This document shows, piece after piece, positions 1 to 7,810 of a DNA stretch of 64,000 nucleotides. Position 1 is the stretch's first letter, and each line of letters begins with the position of its first letter. Location: positions 372,001 to 436,000 of the forward strand of contig NZ_JAJVKV010000005.1 in NCBI RefSeq assembly GCF_024198175.1. Direction: 5' to 3'. The stretch comes from Pyxidicoccus xibeiensis (GTDB lineage: Bacteria > Myxococcota > Myxococcia > Myxococcales > Myxococcaceae). The position numbers and the translations under genes are program-made. The notes under the pieces are model-generated. The model was not told the DNA's origin. It searched no databases and worked only from the letters and a program-made list of their open reading frames with translations.

Positions 1-1335
1 GGCCAGGAGGCCGAGGCGAAGGCGTTTGGCGAGCTGGTGGTGTCGGACGTGTCAAAGCGACTGGTGGAGATCTTCTTCGCCACCACGGCGCTGAAGAAGG
101 AGAACGGCACCTCCAACCCCAGCGTGAAGCCGCGCGAGGTGAAGAAGGTGGCGGTGCTGGGCGGCGGGCTGATGGGCGGCGGCATCGCCTACGTGGCCAG
201 CACGCTGCAGGGCGTGCCGGTGCGCGTGAAGGACAAGGACGACGCGGGCGTGGGCCGCGCGCTCAAGCAGGTGCAGTCCATCCTGGATGAGCGCACGAAG
301 AAGCGCTCGCTGACGTCGCGCGAGGCGGCGGCGAAGATGGCGCTCATCACGGCGGGCACCGACTACAGCGGCTTCAAGTCGGCGGACCTGGTCATCGAGG
401 CGGTGTTCGAGGACCTGAAGCTCAAGCACCGCATCATCGCGGAGGTGGAGGCCGTCACCGGCGAGCACTGCATCTTCGCGTCCAACACCTCCAGCATCCC
501 GATTACGGAGCTGGCCAAGGGCAGCAGGCGGCCGTCGCAGGTCATCGGGATGCACTACTTCAGCCCGGTGAACAAGATGCCGCTCTTGGAGATCATCACC
601 CACCCGGGCACGTCCGAGTGGGTGACGGCCACCTGCGTGGAGGTGGGCAAGAAGCAGGGCAAGACGGTCATCGTCGTCAACGACGGGCCGGGCTTCTACA
701 CCTCGCGCATCCTCGCGCCGTACATGAACGAGGCGGCGTACCTGCTGGCCGAGGGCGCGGACATCGCGGAGCTGGACAAGGCGCTGGTCGAGTTCGGCTT
801 CCCGGTGGGGCCGATGACCCTCCTGGACGAGGTGGGCATCGACGTGGCGCAGAAGGTGGGCCCCATCATGGAGGCCGCGTTCGGCAAGCGCATGGCGGCG
901 CCCAAGGCGCTGGACAACGTCATCACGGACGGCCGGCTGGGCCGCAAGACGCAGAAGGGCTTCTACCTGTACGAGGACGGGAAGAAGAAGGACGTGGACC
1001 CGACCGTCTACGCCCTGCTGCCGCACGGCAAGGACCGCAAGAGCTTCGACCACGCGGAGATGGCGGAGCGGCTGGTGCTGCAGATGGTGAACGAGGCCGT
1101 GCGCTGCCTGGGCGAGGGCATCCTCCGCAGCCCGCGTGACGGCGATGTGGGCGCCATCTTCGGCCTGGGCTTCCCCCCCTTCACCGGCGGCCCGTTCCGC
1201 TACGTGGACAGCCGGGGCCCCGCCGAGGTGCTGCGCAAGCTGGAGCACTTCCACGACAAGCTGGGCGAGCGGTTCGTCCCGGCGCCACACCTGGTGGAGC
1301 TGGTGAAGGCGGGCAAGACGTTCTACCCGCGCTGA
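1..1335 (+). CDS. fadJ: FadJ-type multifunctional beta-oxidation protein, 3' part
   Basis: The reading frame is open from base 1, so the gene begins upstream and 444 residues are visible. This part carries the L-3-hydroxyacyl-CoA dehydrogenase module. An NAD-binding glycine motif (VAVLGGGLMGGGIA) lies near visible residue 50, and HYFSPVNKMPLLEI is the conserved region around the catalytic His. A second C-terminal dehydrogenase lobe follows. The segment IFFATTALKK just before the dehydrogenase is the linker typical of bifunctional hydratase/dehydrogenase alpha subunits. The enoyl-CoA hydratase half should lie upstream. The family converts enoyl-CoA through 3-hydroxyacyl-CoA to 3-ketoacyl-CoA in the cytoplasm. 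A strong hairpin follows the stop. FadB rather than FadJ is possible because the thiolase partner is not visible. Confidence 0.9.
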   Translation, partial: GQEAEAKAFGELVVSDVSKRLVEIFFATTALKKENGTSNPSVKPREVKKVAVLGGGLMGGGIAYVASTLQGVPVRVKDKDDAGVGRALKQVQSILDERTKKRSLTSREAAAKMALITAGTDYSGFKSADLVIEAVFEDLKLKHRIIAEVEAVTGEHCIFASNTSSIPITELAKGSRRPSQVIGMHYFSPVNKMPLLEIITHPGTSEWVTATCVEVGKKQGKTVIVVNDGPGFYTSRILAPYMNEAAYLLAEGADIAELDKALVEFGFPVGPMTLLDEVGIDVAQKVGPIMEAAFGKRMAAPKALDNVITDGRLGRKTQKGFYLYEDGKKKDVDPTVYALLPHGKDRKSFDHAEMAERLVLQMVNEAVRCLGEGILRSPRDGDVGAIFGLGFPPFTGGPFRYVDSRGPAEVLRKLEHFHDKLGERFVPAPHLVELVKAGKTFYPR

Positions 1336-1353
1336 GCCGCGTCATGAGCACCC

Positions 1354-1389
1354 GCCCGGGAGTCCGCGCCAGACGCGGGGCTCCCGGGC
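1354..1389 (+). terminator. GC-rich terminator-like hairpin after fadJ
   Basis: A 9-bp arm GCCCGGGAG (1354-1362) pairs with CTCCCGGGC (1381-1389). Inside it CCGCG (1364-1368) pairs with CGCGG (1374-1378) around the loop CCAGA. There is no T-run, as is common in this GC-rich genome. It ends one base before a TTG codon at 1390, which argues against that codon as the start of the next gene. Confidence 0.65.
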
Positions 1390-1428
1390 TTGACCGGGGC
1401 GGCGTTCTGGACAAAGCCTGCCGGCCGC

Positions 1429-2562
1429 ATGGCCCGCTCCGCGTCCCGCAGCATCGCCCTCGTCACCCTGGCCGCCGTCGTGGCGTGCAGTGCCGCCGCC
1501 GCGGCCGGGGCCTGGCGCTACTTCCACAAGAACCCGCAGAACCCCGTCGTCCGGGTCGACGAGTACGTCACCATGGGCTGGGTGGCCTGGGACTCGAGCT
1601 GGTACATGCGGATTGCCCAGGAGGGGTACAGCTTCATCCCCGGGCAGCAGAGCTCGGTGGCGTTCTTCCCGCTCTACCCGCTGCTCATCCGCGCGGTGGA
1701 GTCGCTCGGGCCCGACGTCTACCAGTCCGGCGTGCTCATCACCTTCCTGTGCGGGCCGCTGGCGCTGGTGCTGTTCACGAAGTGGGCGCGGCTGTTCGTG
1801 GACGAGGACACCGCCTTCAAGGCCGGGCTGCTGATGGCCTGCTATCCGTTCACGTTCTACTTCTACGGCGCCATGTACTCGGACGCGCTGTTCGTCCTGC
1901 TGGTGGTGTCCGCCTTCCTGCTGCTGGAGCGCGGCCTCCTGCTGCCCGCGGTGCTGGTGGCGGCGGTGGCCACGGCGGCGCGGCCGGTGGCGCCCGCGGT
2001 GGTGCTGGGCCTGCTGGTGCGCCGGCTGGAGTGGAAGCGGCAGCGGGGGGAGAAGTGGACCGCCGTGGACTTCCTGCCCGTGCTGTCGGGGTTGGGCTTC
2101 GGCTGCTACATGCTCTTTCTGTGGCACCAGTTCGGTGACCCGTTCGCCTTCGTGAAGGTGCAGGGGGCCGCGGGGTGGGAGCAGAACCCGGGCTGGAGCA
2201 CGTGGCTGAAGGTGAGCTGGTTCGAGCGCGTCATCTTCTCGCCCACGGACAAGCGCGAGGCCATCCGCCTGGCCGCGCATGCCTTCTTCACGCTGCTGGC
2301 GCTGGCCCTGGTGTGGCCCACCCGGAAGCTGCTGGGCTGGGGGTACGCCGTCTACGTCCTGGCGATTGTCGGCCTGCCCGCGTGGTCGACGAAGGACTTC
2401 ATGGGCATGGGGCGCTACCTCCTGTCGTCCTTCCCCGTCTTCCTCACCGCCGCGCTGCTCCTGCGAGAGCGGCCCCGGGTGCTCCAGGGGGCGGTGGCCG
2501 TGGGGGCCATCTCCGTCATCGTCCTCTCCTGGGCCTTCGGCGCGGACTACTACATCTCATGA
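1429..2562 (+). CDS. PIG-V-like integral membrane mannosyltransferase
   Basis: This 377-residue polytopic membrane protein has about eight or nine hydrophobic segments. The first is near residues 5-25. A periplasm-facing loop then contains WDSSWYMRIAQEGY, the aromatic/acidic motif of GPI-mannosyltransferase II (PIG-V) relatives. FFPLYPLLIR and CYPFTFYFYGAMYSDALF follow and are also typical. Such proteins are GT-C enzymes that use polyprenyl-phosphate sugars, so transfer to a lipid or surface glycan is likely. The substrate cannot be read from the sequence. I chose ATG 1429 because the in-frame TTG at 1390 abuts a hairpin. The stop overlaps the next ATG in ATGA, so the two genes are co-transcribed. 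Confidence 0.75.
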   Translation: MARSASRSIALVTLAAVVACSAAAAAGAWRYFHKNPQNPVVRVDEYVTMGWVAWDSSWYMRIAQEGYSFIPGQQSSVAFFPLYPLLIRAVESLGPDVYQSGVLITFLCGPLALVLFTKWARLFVDEDTAFKAGLLMACYPFTFYFYGAMYSDALFVLLVVSAFLLLERGLLLPAVLVAAVATAARPVAPAVVLGLLVRRLEWKRQRGEKWTAVDFLPVLSGLGFGCYMLFLWHQFGDPFAFVKVQGAAGWEQNPGWSTWLKVSWFERVIFSPTDKREAIRLAAHAFFTLLALALVWPTRKLLGWGYAVYVLAIVGLPAWSTKDFMGMGRYLLSSFPVFLTAALLLRERPRVLQGAVAVGAISVIVLSWAFGADYYIS

Positions 2563-3233
2563 GCGCGCTCCTGCAGCAGGCCCTGTCGCTGTACTCGGCG
2601 CTGCCCGCCGCGGAGCGCTTCCACGTCCACGCGCGCGCCTTCTCCGCGCCGCTGCTCGCCGTGGCCTCCCGCGTGCCAGGGGGCCGGGTGGTGGACATCG
2701 GCTGTGGACATGGGCTGCTGTCCGCGCTGCTCGCCGTGGCCGACCCGCGTCGCACCGTGCACGGCGTGGACCCGGACCCGCGCAAGGTGGAGTGGGCGCG
2801 GCGGGCCCTCGCGGGGCTGCCCAACGTGACGCTGACGGAGGGCACCGTGGAGGAGACGCTCGCCTCGGACTCGGCGGACGTGGAGCCCTTCGACGGCGCC
2901 GTGGTGTGTGACGTGCTGTACCTCCTTCCCGAGGACAGGTGGCCCGGCTTCCTGCGCACGGTGCAGGGCCTGCTCCGGCCGGGCGGGCGCCTGCTGCTGA
3001 AGGAGGTGCAGGGGGACGACTCCTGGAAGCACCGCAAGGCGCTGGCCCAGGAGTGGGTGATGGTGTCGCTGCTCGGGCGCACGAAGGCGAGCGGAGGGCT
3101 GGCGCTCAAGCCGCGCGGGGAGATGACGCGGCTGCTGAAGGACGCCGGCTTCGCCGTGCGCGAGGTGGTGGACCTGGGGAAGGGCTACACGACGCCCCAC
3201 GTGCTCTATGTGGCGGAGGCGCTGCTGCCGTAG
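2559..3233 (+). CDS. Class I SAM-dependent methyltransferase
   Basis: This is a 224-residue cytoplasmic protein. It has motif I VVDIGCGHGLLSALLA near residue 48, an acidic SAM-ribose position in VHGVDPDPRK, and motif IV-type AVVCDVLYLLPED. LLRPGGRLLLKEV closes the Rossmann core. It starts at ATG 2559, overlapping the upstream membrane glycosyltransferase by 4 bp, so translational coupling and a shared task such as modifying a lipid or glycan are likely. The substrate is unknown. The last codons (VAEALLP and the stop) form the first copy of a repeated block that continues past the gene. Confidence 0.85.
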   Translation: MSALLQQALSLYSALPAAERFHVHARAFSAPLLAVASRVPGGRVVDIGCGHGLLSALLAVADPRRTVHGVDPDPRKVEWARRALAGLPNVTLTEGTVEETLASDSADVEPFDGAVVCDVLYLLPEDRWPGFLRTVQGLLRPGGRLLLKEVQGDDSWKHRKALAQEWVMVSLLGRTKASGGLALKPRGEMTRLLKDAGFAVREVVDLGKGYTTPHVLYVAEALLP

Positions 3234-3391
3234 GTGTGCGGCTCACTGCCGCGAGGCCACGCTTGCGCCTGCTCCTACGAGGCGGAGTCGCTGCTGCCGT
3301 AGGTGTGCGGCTCACTGCCGCGAGGCCACGCTGACGCGGGGTCTACGTGGCGGAGGCGAGGCTGCCGTAGGTGTGCAGCTCGATGCCGCGC
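3208..3391. repeat. Three-copy ~69-bp repeat spanning two convergent gene ends
   Basis: A block built on GGCGGAGGCG, CTGCCGTAGGTGTGC and CTCACTGCCGCG recurs at 3212, 3281 and 3349, with spacings of 69 and 68 bp. Copy 1 contains the last codons and stop of the methyltransferase. Copy 2 is intergenic. Copy 3, read on the other strand, encodes the last dozen codons of the YdjC-family gene. Copies 1 and 2 are nearly identical and copy 3 has diverged more. The block therefore belongs to both genes' ends and probably arose by tandem duplication. Confidence 0.85.
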
Positions 3392-4182
3392 TCCTTCAGC
3401 CGTGCCTTCACCCGGGGGCTGGTGAGCGCGTCCAGCTCCGCCTGCCAGCCGTAGGTCCACGCCGGGTCCTCCGGCACGTGGGGAGTGCCCTCTCCCGGGT
3501 GACAGCCCAGCTCGAAGTCCCCCGCCGGCAGCGCATCCACCGCGGCCAGCAGCGCGGCCTCATCCAACCGGCCCGCCTCGAACACGCCGCCCGCACTGAC
3601 GCGCCGTACGCCCCGGGACGTCCACGGAGGCAGCCGCGCCAGCGCCGCCAGCACCGTGGCCTTCAGCGCGGGCCCCGGCGTCCTCAACCAGCTCATCCGG
3701 GGCAGGGCGTCCGGCCACCGCAAGGGCAGCCCCTCACGCGCCGCCAGCGCCTCCACCACGGGACGCACGCCCGGCAGCAGGTGCAGGTGCTGGTGCCCGT
3801 CCAGGTGGTCCACCTCCACGCCCAGCTCGCGCGCCCGTCCCAACTGGGCGGTCAGCTCCCGCTCCACCTCATCCCGGCGCACCGCGCCCGTGAGCCACGC
3901 CTTCGCGAAGTCCGCCCAGCTGCCCCGCAGCCGCCCGCCCGGCGCCACCGTGGGGACGCGGTCCGCGGGCGCCGCCGGAGCCAGCCGCGTGGACAGCGCC
4001 AGGTGCAGGCCCACCGCCAGCCCCTGCGCCCGGGCGCGCGCCGCGGCTTCCGCGGCCGTGGGCCCCATGGCCAGCAGGGTGGCGCTGGTGACGATGCCCT
4101 CGCGGTGCGCCCGGAGGATGCCCGCGTCCAGGGAGGGGTGCAGTCCCAGGTCGTCCGCGTTCACCACCAGGCGCGTGCTCAT
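3343..4182 (-). CDS. YdjC/ChbG/HpnK-family carbohydrate deacetylase
   Basis: This 279-residue protein opens with LVVNADDLGLHPS, where the adjacent Asp residues are metal ligands in this family. It also has HLDGHQHLHLLPG, the HxxxH metal site, and GCHPGEG near the C-terminus. Family members deacetylate N-acetyl groups of sugars, such as chitooligosaccharides or hopanoid-linked N-acetylglucosamine. The start ATG overlaps the stop of the upstream GT2 gene by 4 bp. A GT2 followed by a YdjC deacetylase resembles the HpnI/HpnK order, so deacetylation of the sugar added by the GT2 is the natural inference. The C-terminal dozen residues are encoded inside a repeated block shared with the converging methyltransferase. 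Confidence 0.8.
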   Translation of the reverse strand: MSTRLVVNADDLGLHPSLDAGILRAHREGIVTSATLLAMGPTAAEAAARARAQGLAVGLHLALSTRLAPAAPADRVPTVAPGGRLRGSWADFAKAWLTGAVRRDEVERELTAQLGRARELGVEVDHLDGHQHLHLLPGVRPVVEALAAREGLPLRWPDALPRMSWLRTPGPALKATVLAALARLPPWTSRGVRRVSAGGVFEAGRLDEAALLAAVDALPAGDFELGCHPGEGTPHVPEDPAWTYGWQAELDALTSPRVKARLKERGIELHTYGSLASAT

Positions 4183-4973
4183 CCCCGCGCCGCGCGCCCC
4201 GACGGCGGCACCGCGTGGAGCTGCTGCACCGACGGCGGCAGCCGCACCGGCTGCACCGGCGGCGCCGGCGTGCGCGTCTGCGGGTACAGCCGCACCAGCT
4301 CCTTCACCATCTTCAGGATGACCGACGGCGAGGCCAGCGTGGAGATGCCGCGCGTGCGCGGGAAGTAGTCCACCCCCATCTGGAACACCCGGAAGCCCTT
4401 GCGGATGGCCTTCACCACCAGCTCCGCGTCGATGAACGAGCCCTGGCTGTGCAGCTCCATCGACTCCAGCACCCGGCGGTGCATCACCTTGAAGCTGAAG
4501 TTGACGTCCTTTATCTGGATGTCGAACAGCGCCCGGATGAGCAGGTTGTAGACGAAGGAGTAGACGATGCGCTTGGGCCCCTCGCTCGTGCGGTCGAACC
4601 GGAAGGCGCAAATCATGTCCGCCTCCAGGTACTCCATCAGGTGCAGCGCCCGCTCCAGCTCCCGCATGTCCCAGGGCAGGTCCACATCCGAATACACGAC
4701 GATGTCCTTCGTCGATGCCGCCAGGCCCGTGCGCATGGCCCCGCCCAGCTTCAGATTCACCGGGTGATGGATGACCCGGAGCTGCGGCACCTTCTGCACC
4801 AGCGCCTCGCAGATTTCGCGCGTGCGGTCCGTGGAGGCGTCATTGACGACGATGATTTCGAAGTCGTCCGTCAGCTTCGGCAGGACCTCCAGGGCGCGGC
4901 CCACCGCGCGCTCGACGTAGTCCTCCTCGTTCCAAGCGGGAAAGAAGAGGCTGATGCTGGGGTACTTACCCAC
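4179..4973 (-). CDS. GT2 glycosyltransferase, dolichol-phosphate-mannose synthase type
   Basis: This 264-residue GT-A protein begins ISLFFPAWNEEDYVERAV, a canonical GT2 start. FEIIVVNDASTDRT and the metal/nucleotide motif VVYSDVDLPW follow. SFKVMHRRVLESM and GSFIDAELVVKA are typical of the DPM1-like subgroup. The C-terminal ~40 residues are Pro/Arg-rich with no clear membrane segment. It is expected to transfer a sugar from a nucleotide donor to a polyprenyl phosphate or lipid acceptor at the inner membrane. It is first in a two-gene unit with the YdjC deacetylase and diverges from the diguanylate cyclase across about 135 bp. Confidence 0.85.
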   Translation of the reverse strand: MGKYPSISLFFPAWNEEDYVERAVGRALEVLPKLTDDFEIIVVNDASTDRTREICEALVQKVPQLRVIHHPVNLKLGGAMRTGLAASTKDIVVYSDVDLPWDMRELERALHLMEYLEADMICAFRFDRTSEGPKRIVYSFVYNLLIRALFDIQIKDVNFSFKVMHRRVLESMELHSQGSFIDAELVVKAIRKGFRVFQMGVDYFPRTRGISTLASPSVILKMVKELVRLYPQTRTPAPPVQPVRLPPSVQQLHAVPPSGRAARG

Positions 4974-5070
4974 GGGCGACCTCGGCGGTGTTGCAGACGG
5001 GAGTGAACGGGCTCGCTACCAGAGCTTCTGCCCTCAAATCAACGAATGGGGGGTCGCACTCCATCGTACT

Positions 5071-5081
5071 GGTATGATACC
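5071..5081 (+). promoter_or_regulatory. Extended -10 promoter with palindrome before the diguanylate cyclase
   Basis: TGGTATGAT contains an extended -10 (TG-N-TATGAT, hexamer 5073-5078), and no good -35 lies 17 bp upstream. The hexamer sits inside a perfect palindrome GGTAT-G-ATACC (5071-5081), which could bind a regulator. Initiation near 5085 would leave a ~24-nt leader before GTG 5109 and would exclude the in-frame ATG at 5046 as the start. Confidence 0.5.
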
Positions 5082-5108
5082 GTGAAAGCGCCATTTTGCG
5101 GGGACACT

Positions 5109-6056
5109 GTGACAACCAGGCCTTACACCCTGCTGCTCGTGGACGACTCGCAGTCAACGCTCCCTCGGCTGGCCCGCGCCCTGGGTCCGGAGGACTTCGC
5201 CCTCCGACTCACCGGCTATGGCCCGGAGGTACCCCGCCTGGCCCGGGAGGTGGCCCTGGTGGTGCTCTGCCCGGGGCAGGACCCCGCCGGGATGCTGGCG
5301 CTGCTGGAGCGGCTGATGCCGAACGACGGCACGGTGGGCCCGCCCGTGGTGGTGCTCGCCCCCGCCGAGCCCCGGAACACCTGGCTGGAGGCCCTCCGCC
5401 TTGGCGCCGAGGTCATAATCGACCCATGGGAGGGGGACGAGCTGGTCGGCAGGGTGCGCCGGAGCCTCGCCCAGCATCACCGATTGCAGTCACTTTCGAC
5501 CCAGGTGGGGGAGCTGCAGCGGCTGTCCGCGACGGACGGCCTCACGGGCGTCCACAACCACCGGCACTTCCAGGAGCGGCTGCGGGAGGAGTTCCGCCGC
5601 GCCCAGCGCTATGACGATGCGCTGTCGCTCATCCTCCTGGACTTGGACCACTTCAAGGACGTGAACGACAGGTACGGCCACGCGGCCGGGGACGGCGTGC
5701 TGCGAGAGGTGGCCGGCGCCCTCCAGAGGGGCGTGCGGGAGACGGACCTCGTCGCCCGCTATGGCGGAGAGGAGTTCGCGGTGCTGCTGCCGCGCACCCA
5801 CCTCACCGGCGCCCTCACCGTGGCGGAGCGCGTGCGCCGGGAGCTGCGCGCCCTGCGCTTGGGTGGGGACGGCACCCTGCACGTGACGGCCTCCCTGGGC
5901 GTCTCCAGCTTCCCCCACCGCACCGTCCTCAGCCCCGAGCAGCTGCTGCTCACCGCGGACGAGGCCCTCTACCAGGCCAAGCACGAGGGGAGAGACCGCA
6001 TCTGCCTGCACCCCCAGATGCCCCCCTTCCCGCCCCCTTCCTCGCAGGGCAGCTGA
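5109..6056 (+). CDS. Receiver-like/GGDEF diguanylate cyclase
   Basis: This 315-residue protein has an N-terminal receiver-like fold (about residues 6-120) and a C-terminal GGDEF domain. YGGEEF (GGEEF at residues 219-223) is an intact active site, and RETD five residues before it is an inhibitory I-site for product feedback. It should make cyclic di-GMP from two GTP. The receiver keeps the acidic pair (LLVDDSQS). However, the expected phospho-acceptor Asp falls in LVVLCPGQDP, where a Cys occupies the site, and the conserved Lys-Pro is replaced by DPW. Phosphorylation control is therefore doubtful. The GTG at 5109 is preferred over ATG 5046 because an extended -10 lies between them. Confidence 0.85.
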   Translation: MTTRPYTLLLVDDSQSTLPRLARALGPEDFALRLTGYGPEVPRLAREVALVVLCPGQDPAGMLALLERLMPNDGTVGPPVVVLAPAEPRNTWLEALRLGAEVIIDPWEGDELVGRVRRSLAQHHRLQSLSTQVGELQRLSATDGLTGVHNHRHFQERLREEFRRAQRYDDALSLILLDLDHFKDVNDRYGHAAGDGVLREVAGALQRGVRETDLVARYGGEEFAVLLPRTHLTGALTVAERVRRELRALRLGGDGTLHVTASLGVSSFPHRTVLSPEQLLLTADEALYQAKHEGRDRICLHPQMPPFPPPSSQGS

Positions 6057-6185
6057 CCCGCCGGGTCAAAGACCCTGGGTAGGTATTGACCCGTTTGGTG
6101 GGGGAGGGTCTACTCCGACTCATGCATTCTTGTGTCACGAGAGAGTTAAACCTCGTGATTTCAAGGACTTCAAATTCAGTGGCCC

Positions 6186-6203
6186 CTGGCAGGGTCATTG
6201 CAA
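6186..6203 (+). promoter_or_regulatory. Sigma-54 (-24/-12) promoter for the kinase/activator operon
   Basis: CTGGCAGG-GTCA-TTGCA (6186-6202) matches the sigma-54 consensus YTGGCACG-N4-TTGCW at every conserved base except one (G for C at the end of TGGCAC). The GG (6188-6189) and GC (6200-6201) are correctly spaced. Initiation would fall near 6213, giving a leader of about 14 nt before ATG 6227. The second gene of the operon encodes a sigma-54 activator, so autoregulation is plausible. Confidence 0.75.
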
Positions 6204-6226
6204 TTGTCGTGAGGCGGAAAGAATCC

Positions 6227-7810
6227 ATGGGTCCCCAAGCCGCACATGTCCACTCGCAGCAGGAAGCCGCCCCGCGGGGGCGGCTGCTGTTGGTGGATGA
6301 CGAGGAGAACATCCTCAAGTCCATCCGCCGGGTGCTGCGGCGCGGGGACTGGGACATCGAAACGGCGACGGACGCCGAGCAGGGGCTGCGGACGCTGGAG
6401 CAGTTCCACCCCGAGGTCGTCATCTCCGACTTCCGGATGCCGGGGATGAACGGGGTGGAGTTCCTCACGCAGGTGAAGCAGCAGGAGCCGCGGGCCCAGC
6501 GCATCATGCTGACGGGCCAGGCGGACCAGCAGGCGATTGAGGAGGCCATCAACCGCTCCGAAATCTTCCGCTTCATCTCCAAGCCCTGGAACGACAGCCA
6601 CCTCGTCCTGACGGTGAAGAGCGCCTTCGAGCAGTACGCGCTCCAGACGGAGAACGAGCGGCTGTACCGGGTGACGCAGGCGCAGAACGCGGAGCTCAAG
6701 CTGCTCAACGCGGACCTGGAGGAGCGCGTCGCCCAGCGCACGCGGATGCTCAGCCAGGCCAAGCGCGAGTGGGAGCTGTCCTTCGACTGCATGGAGACGC
6801 CGCTGTGCGTGGTGCGCGCGCGCGACTTCGCGGTGCGCCGGGCCAACCTCGCGTATGCGCGGGTGGCGGGCCGGACGATTGAGGAGATTCCGTCGGAGAC
6901 GGCCTGCTACCGCTACCTCTTCGGCCGCAACGAGCCGTGCACGGGCTGCCCGCTGCCGGCCGCCGTGGAGAGCGGCAAGGGCGCTCGCGGCGAGGTGCAG
7001 CAGGCCGGCCGCACCTACGTGGTGTCCGCCTATCCCATGGCGGGCGACGACCGCGTGGTGTGCACCTACCGGGACGTCACCGAGGAGCAGTCGATTACGC
7101 GCCGCCTCATCGAGACGGAGAAGATGGCGGCGGTGGGCCAGCTCGCCGGCGGCGTGGCGCACGAAATCAACAACCCGCTGGGCGGCATCCTCGCCTTCGC
7201 GCAGTTGATGTCGCGCGACGCGGGCCGCACCGGCTCGGACCTCGAGTCGCTGGGGCTGATTGAAGAGAGCGCGCTGCGCTGCAAGCGCATCGTCGAGAGC
7301 CTGCTGAAGTTCAGCCGCCACAGCCGCGTGGAGGACCGGCGGCTGTTCGACGTGTCCAAGTGCGTGGAGGACGCGGCGGTGCTCTTCCGCGCGCAGCTCA
7401 AGGCGACGCCCCGCGTGGAGCTGTCGCTGGGACTGACGGACGGCCTGCCCCAGGTGTACGGGGACCCGGGCCAGCTCGCGCAGGTGGTGCTCAACCTGCT
7501 GCAGAACGGCCTCCAGGCGCTGCCTGGCAAGCAGGGCCGGCTGGCGCTGGTGACGGGCCGCGAGGGTGACCGCTGCTACTTCGCCGTCACCGACACCGGC
7601 AGCGGCATCGAAGAGAAGCACCTGCCGCGCATCTTCGAGCCGTCGTTCACCACCAAGGCCCCCGGCGAAGGCACGGGCCTGGGGCTGTCCATCGCTTATC
7701 GCATCGTCCAGGACCACGGGGGCAGCTTCCACGTGGATACCCAGGTGGGTTCTGGCTCCCGCTTCACCGTCTTCCTGCCCATTCCCCTGCAGCTCGAGAG
7801 GTTGCCGTGA
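6227..7810 (+). CDS. Receiver-PAS hybrid histidine kinase
   Basis: This 527-residue soluble sensor kinase has no membrane segment. Its order is an N-terminal receiver (about 18-135, phospho-acceptor D68 in VVISDFRMPG), a coiled coil (150-185), a PAS-like domain (190-295) and a kinase core. The H-box is GGVAHEINNPLGG with H312. The N-box reads NLLQNGLQAL, and GTGLGLSIAYRIV is the G2 box. The PAS segment has C227-x10-C238-x2-C241, a possible metal or redox site. ATG 6227 follows GAGGCGGAAAG and fits the sigma-54 promoter; earlier in-frame starts would lie upstream of that promoter. The stop overlaps the next GTG in GTGA. Layout and partner resemble the M. xanthus HsfB/HsfA pair that controls lonD, a comparison from memory. 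Confidence 0.88.
   Translation: MGPQAAHVHSQQEAAPRGRLLLVDDEENILKSIRRVLRRGDWDIETATDAEQGLRTLEQFHPEVVISDFRMPGMNGVEFLTQVKQQEPRAQRIMLTGQADQQAIEEAINRSEIFRFISKPWNDSHLVLTVKSAFEQYALQTENERLYRVTQAQNAELKLLNADLEERVAQRTRMLSQAKREWELSFDCMETPLCVVRARDFAVRRANLAYARVAGRTIEEIPSETACYRYLFGRNEPCTGCPLPAAVESGKGARGEVQQAGRTYVVSAYPMAGDDRVVCTYRDVTEEQSITRRLIETEKMAAVGQLAGGVAHEINNPLGGILAFAQLMSRDAGRTGSDLESLGLIEESALRCKRIVESLLKFSRHSRVEDRRLFDVSKCVEDAAVLFRAQLKATPRVELSLGLTDGLPQVYGDPGQLAQVVLNLLQNGLQALPGKQGRLALVTGREGDRCYFAVTDTGSGIEEKHLPRIFEPSFTTKAPGEGTGLGLSIAYRIVQDHGGSFHVDTQVGSGSRFTVFLPIPLQLERLP

Noticed and set aside
52..1290. Long open frame on the minus strand across the fadJ gene
   Set aside because: His/Arg/Gln-rich translation with no motif; a shadow of the GC-rich coding strand.
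3275..3460. A short minus-strand frame in the repeat region ending in a HTYGS-like echo
   Set aside because: It only mirrors the repeat copies and overlaps the YdjC gene in another frame.
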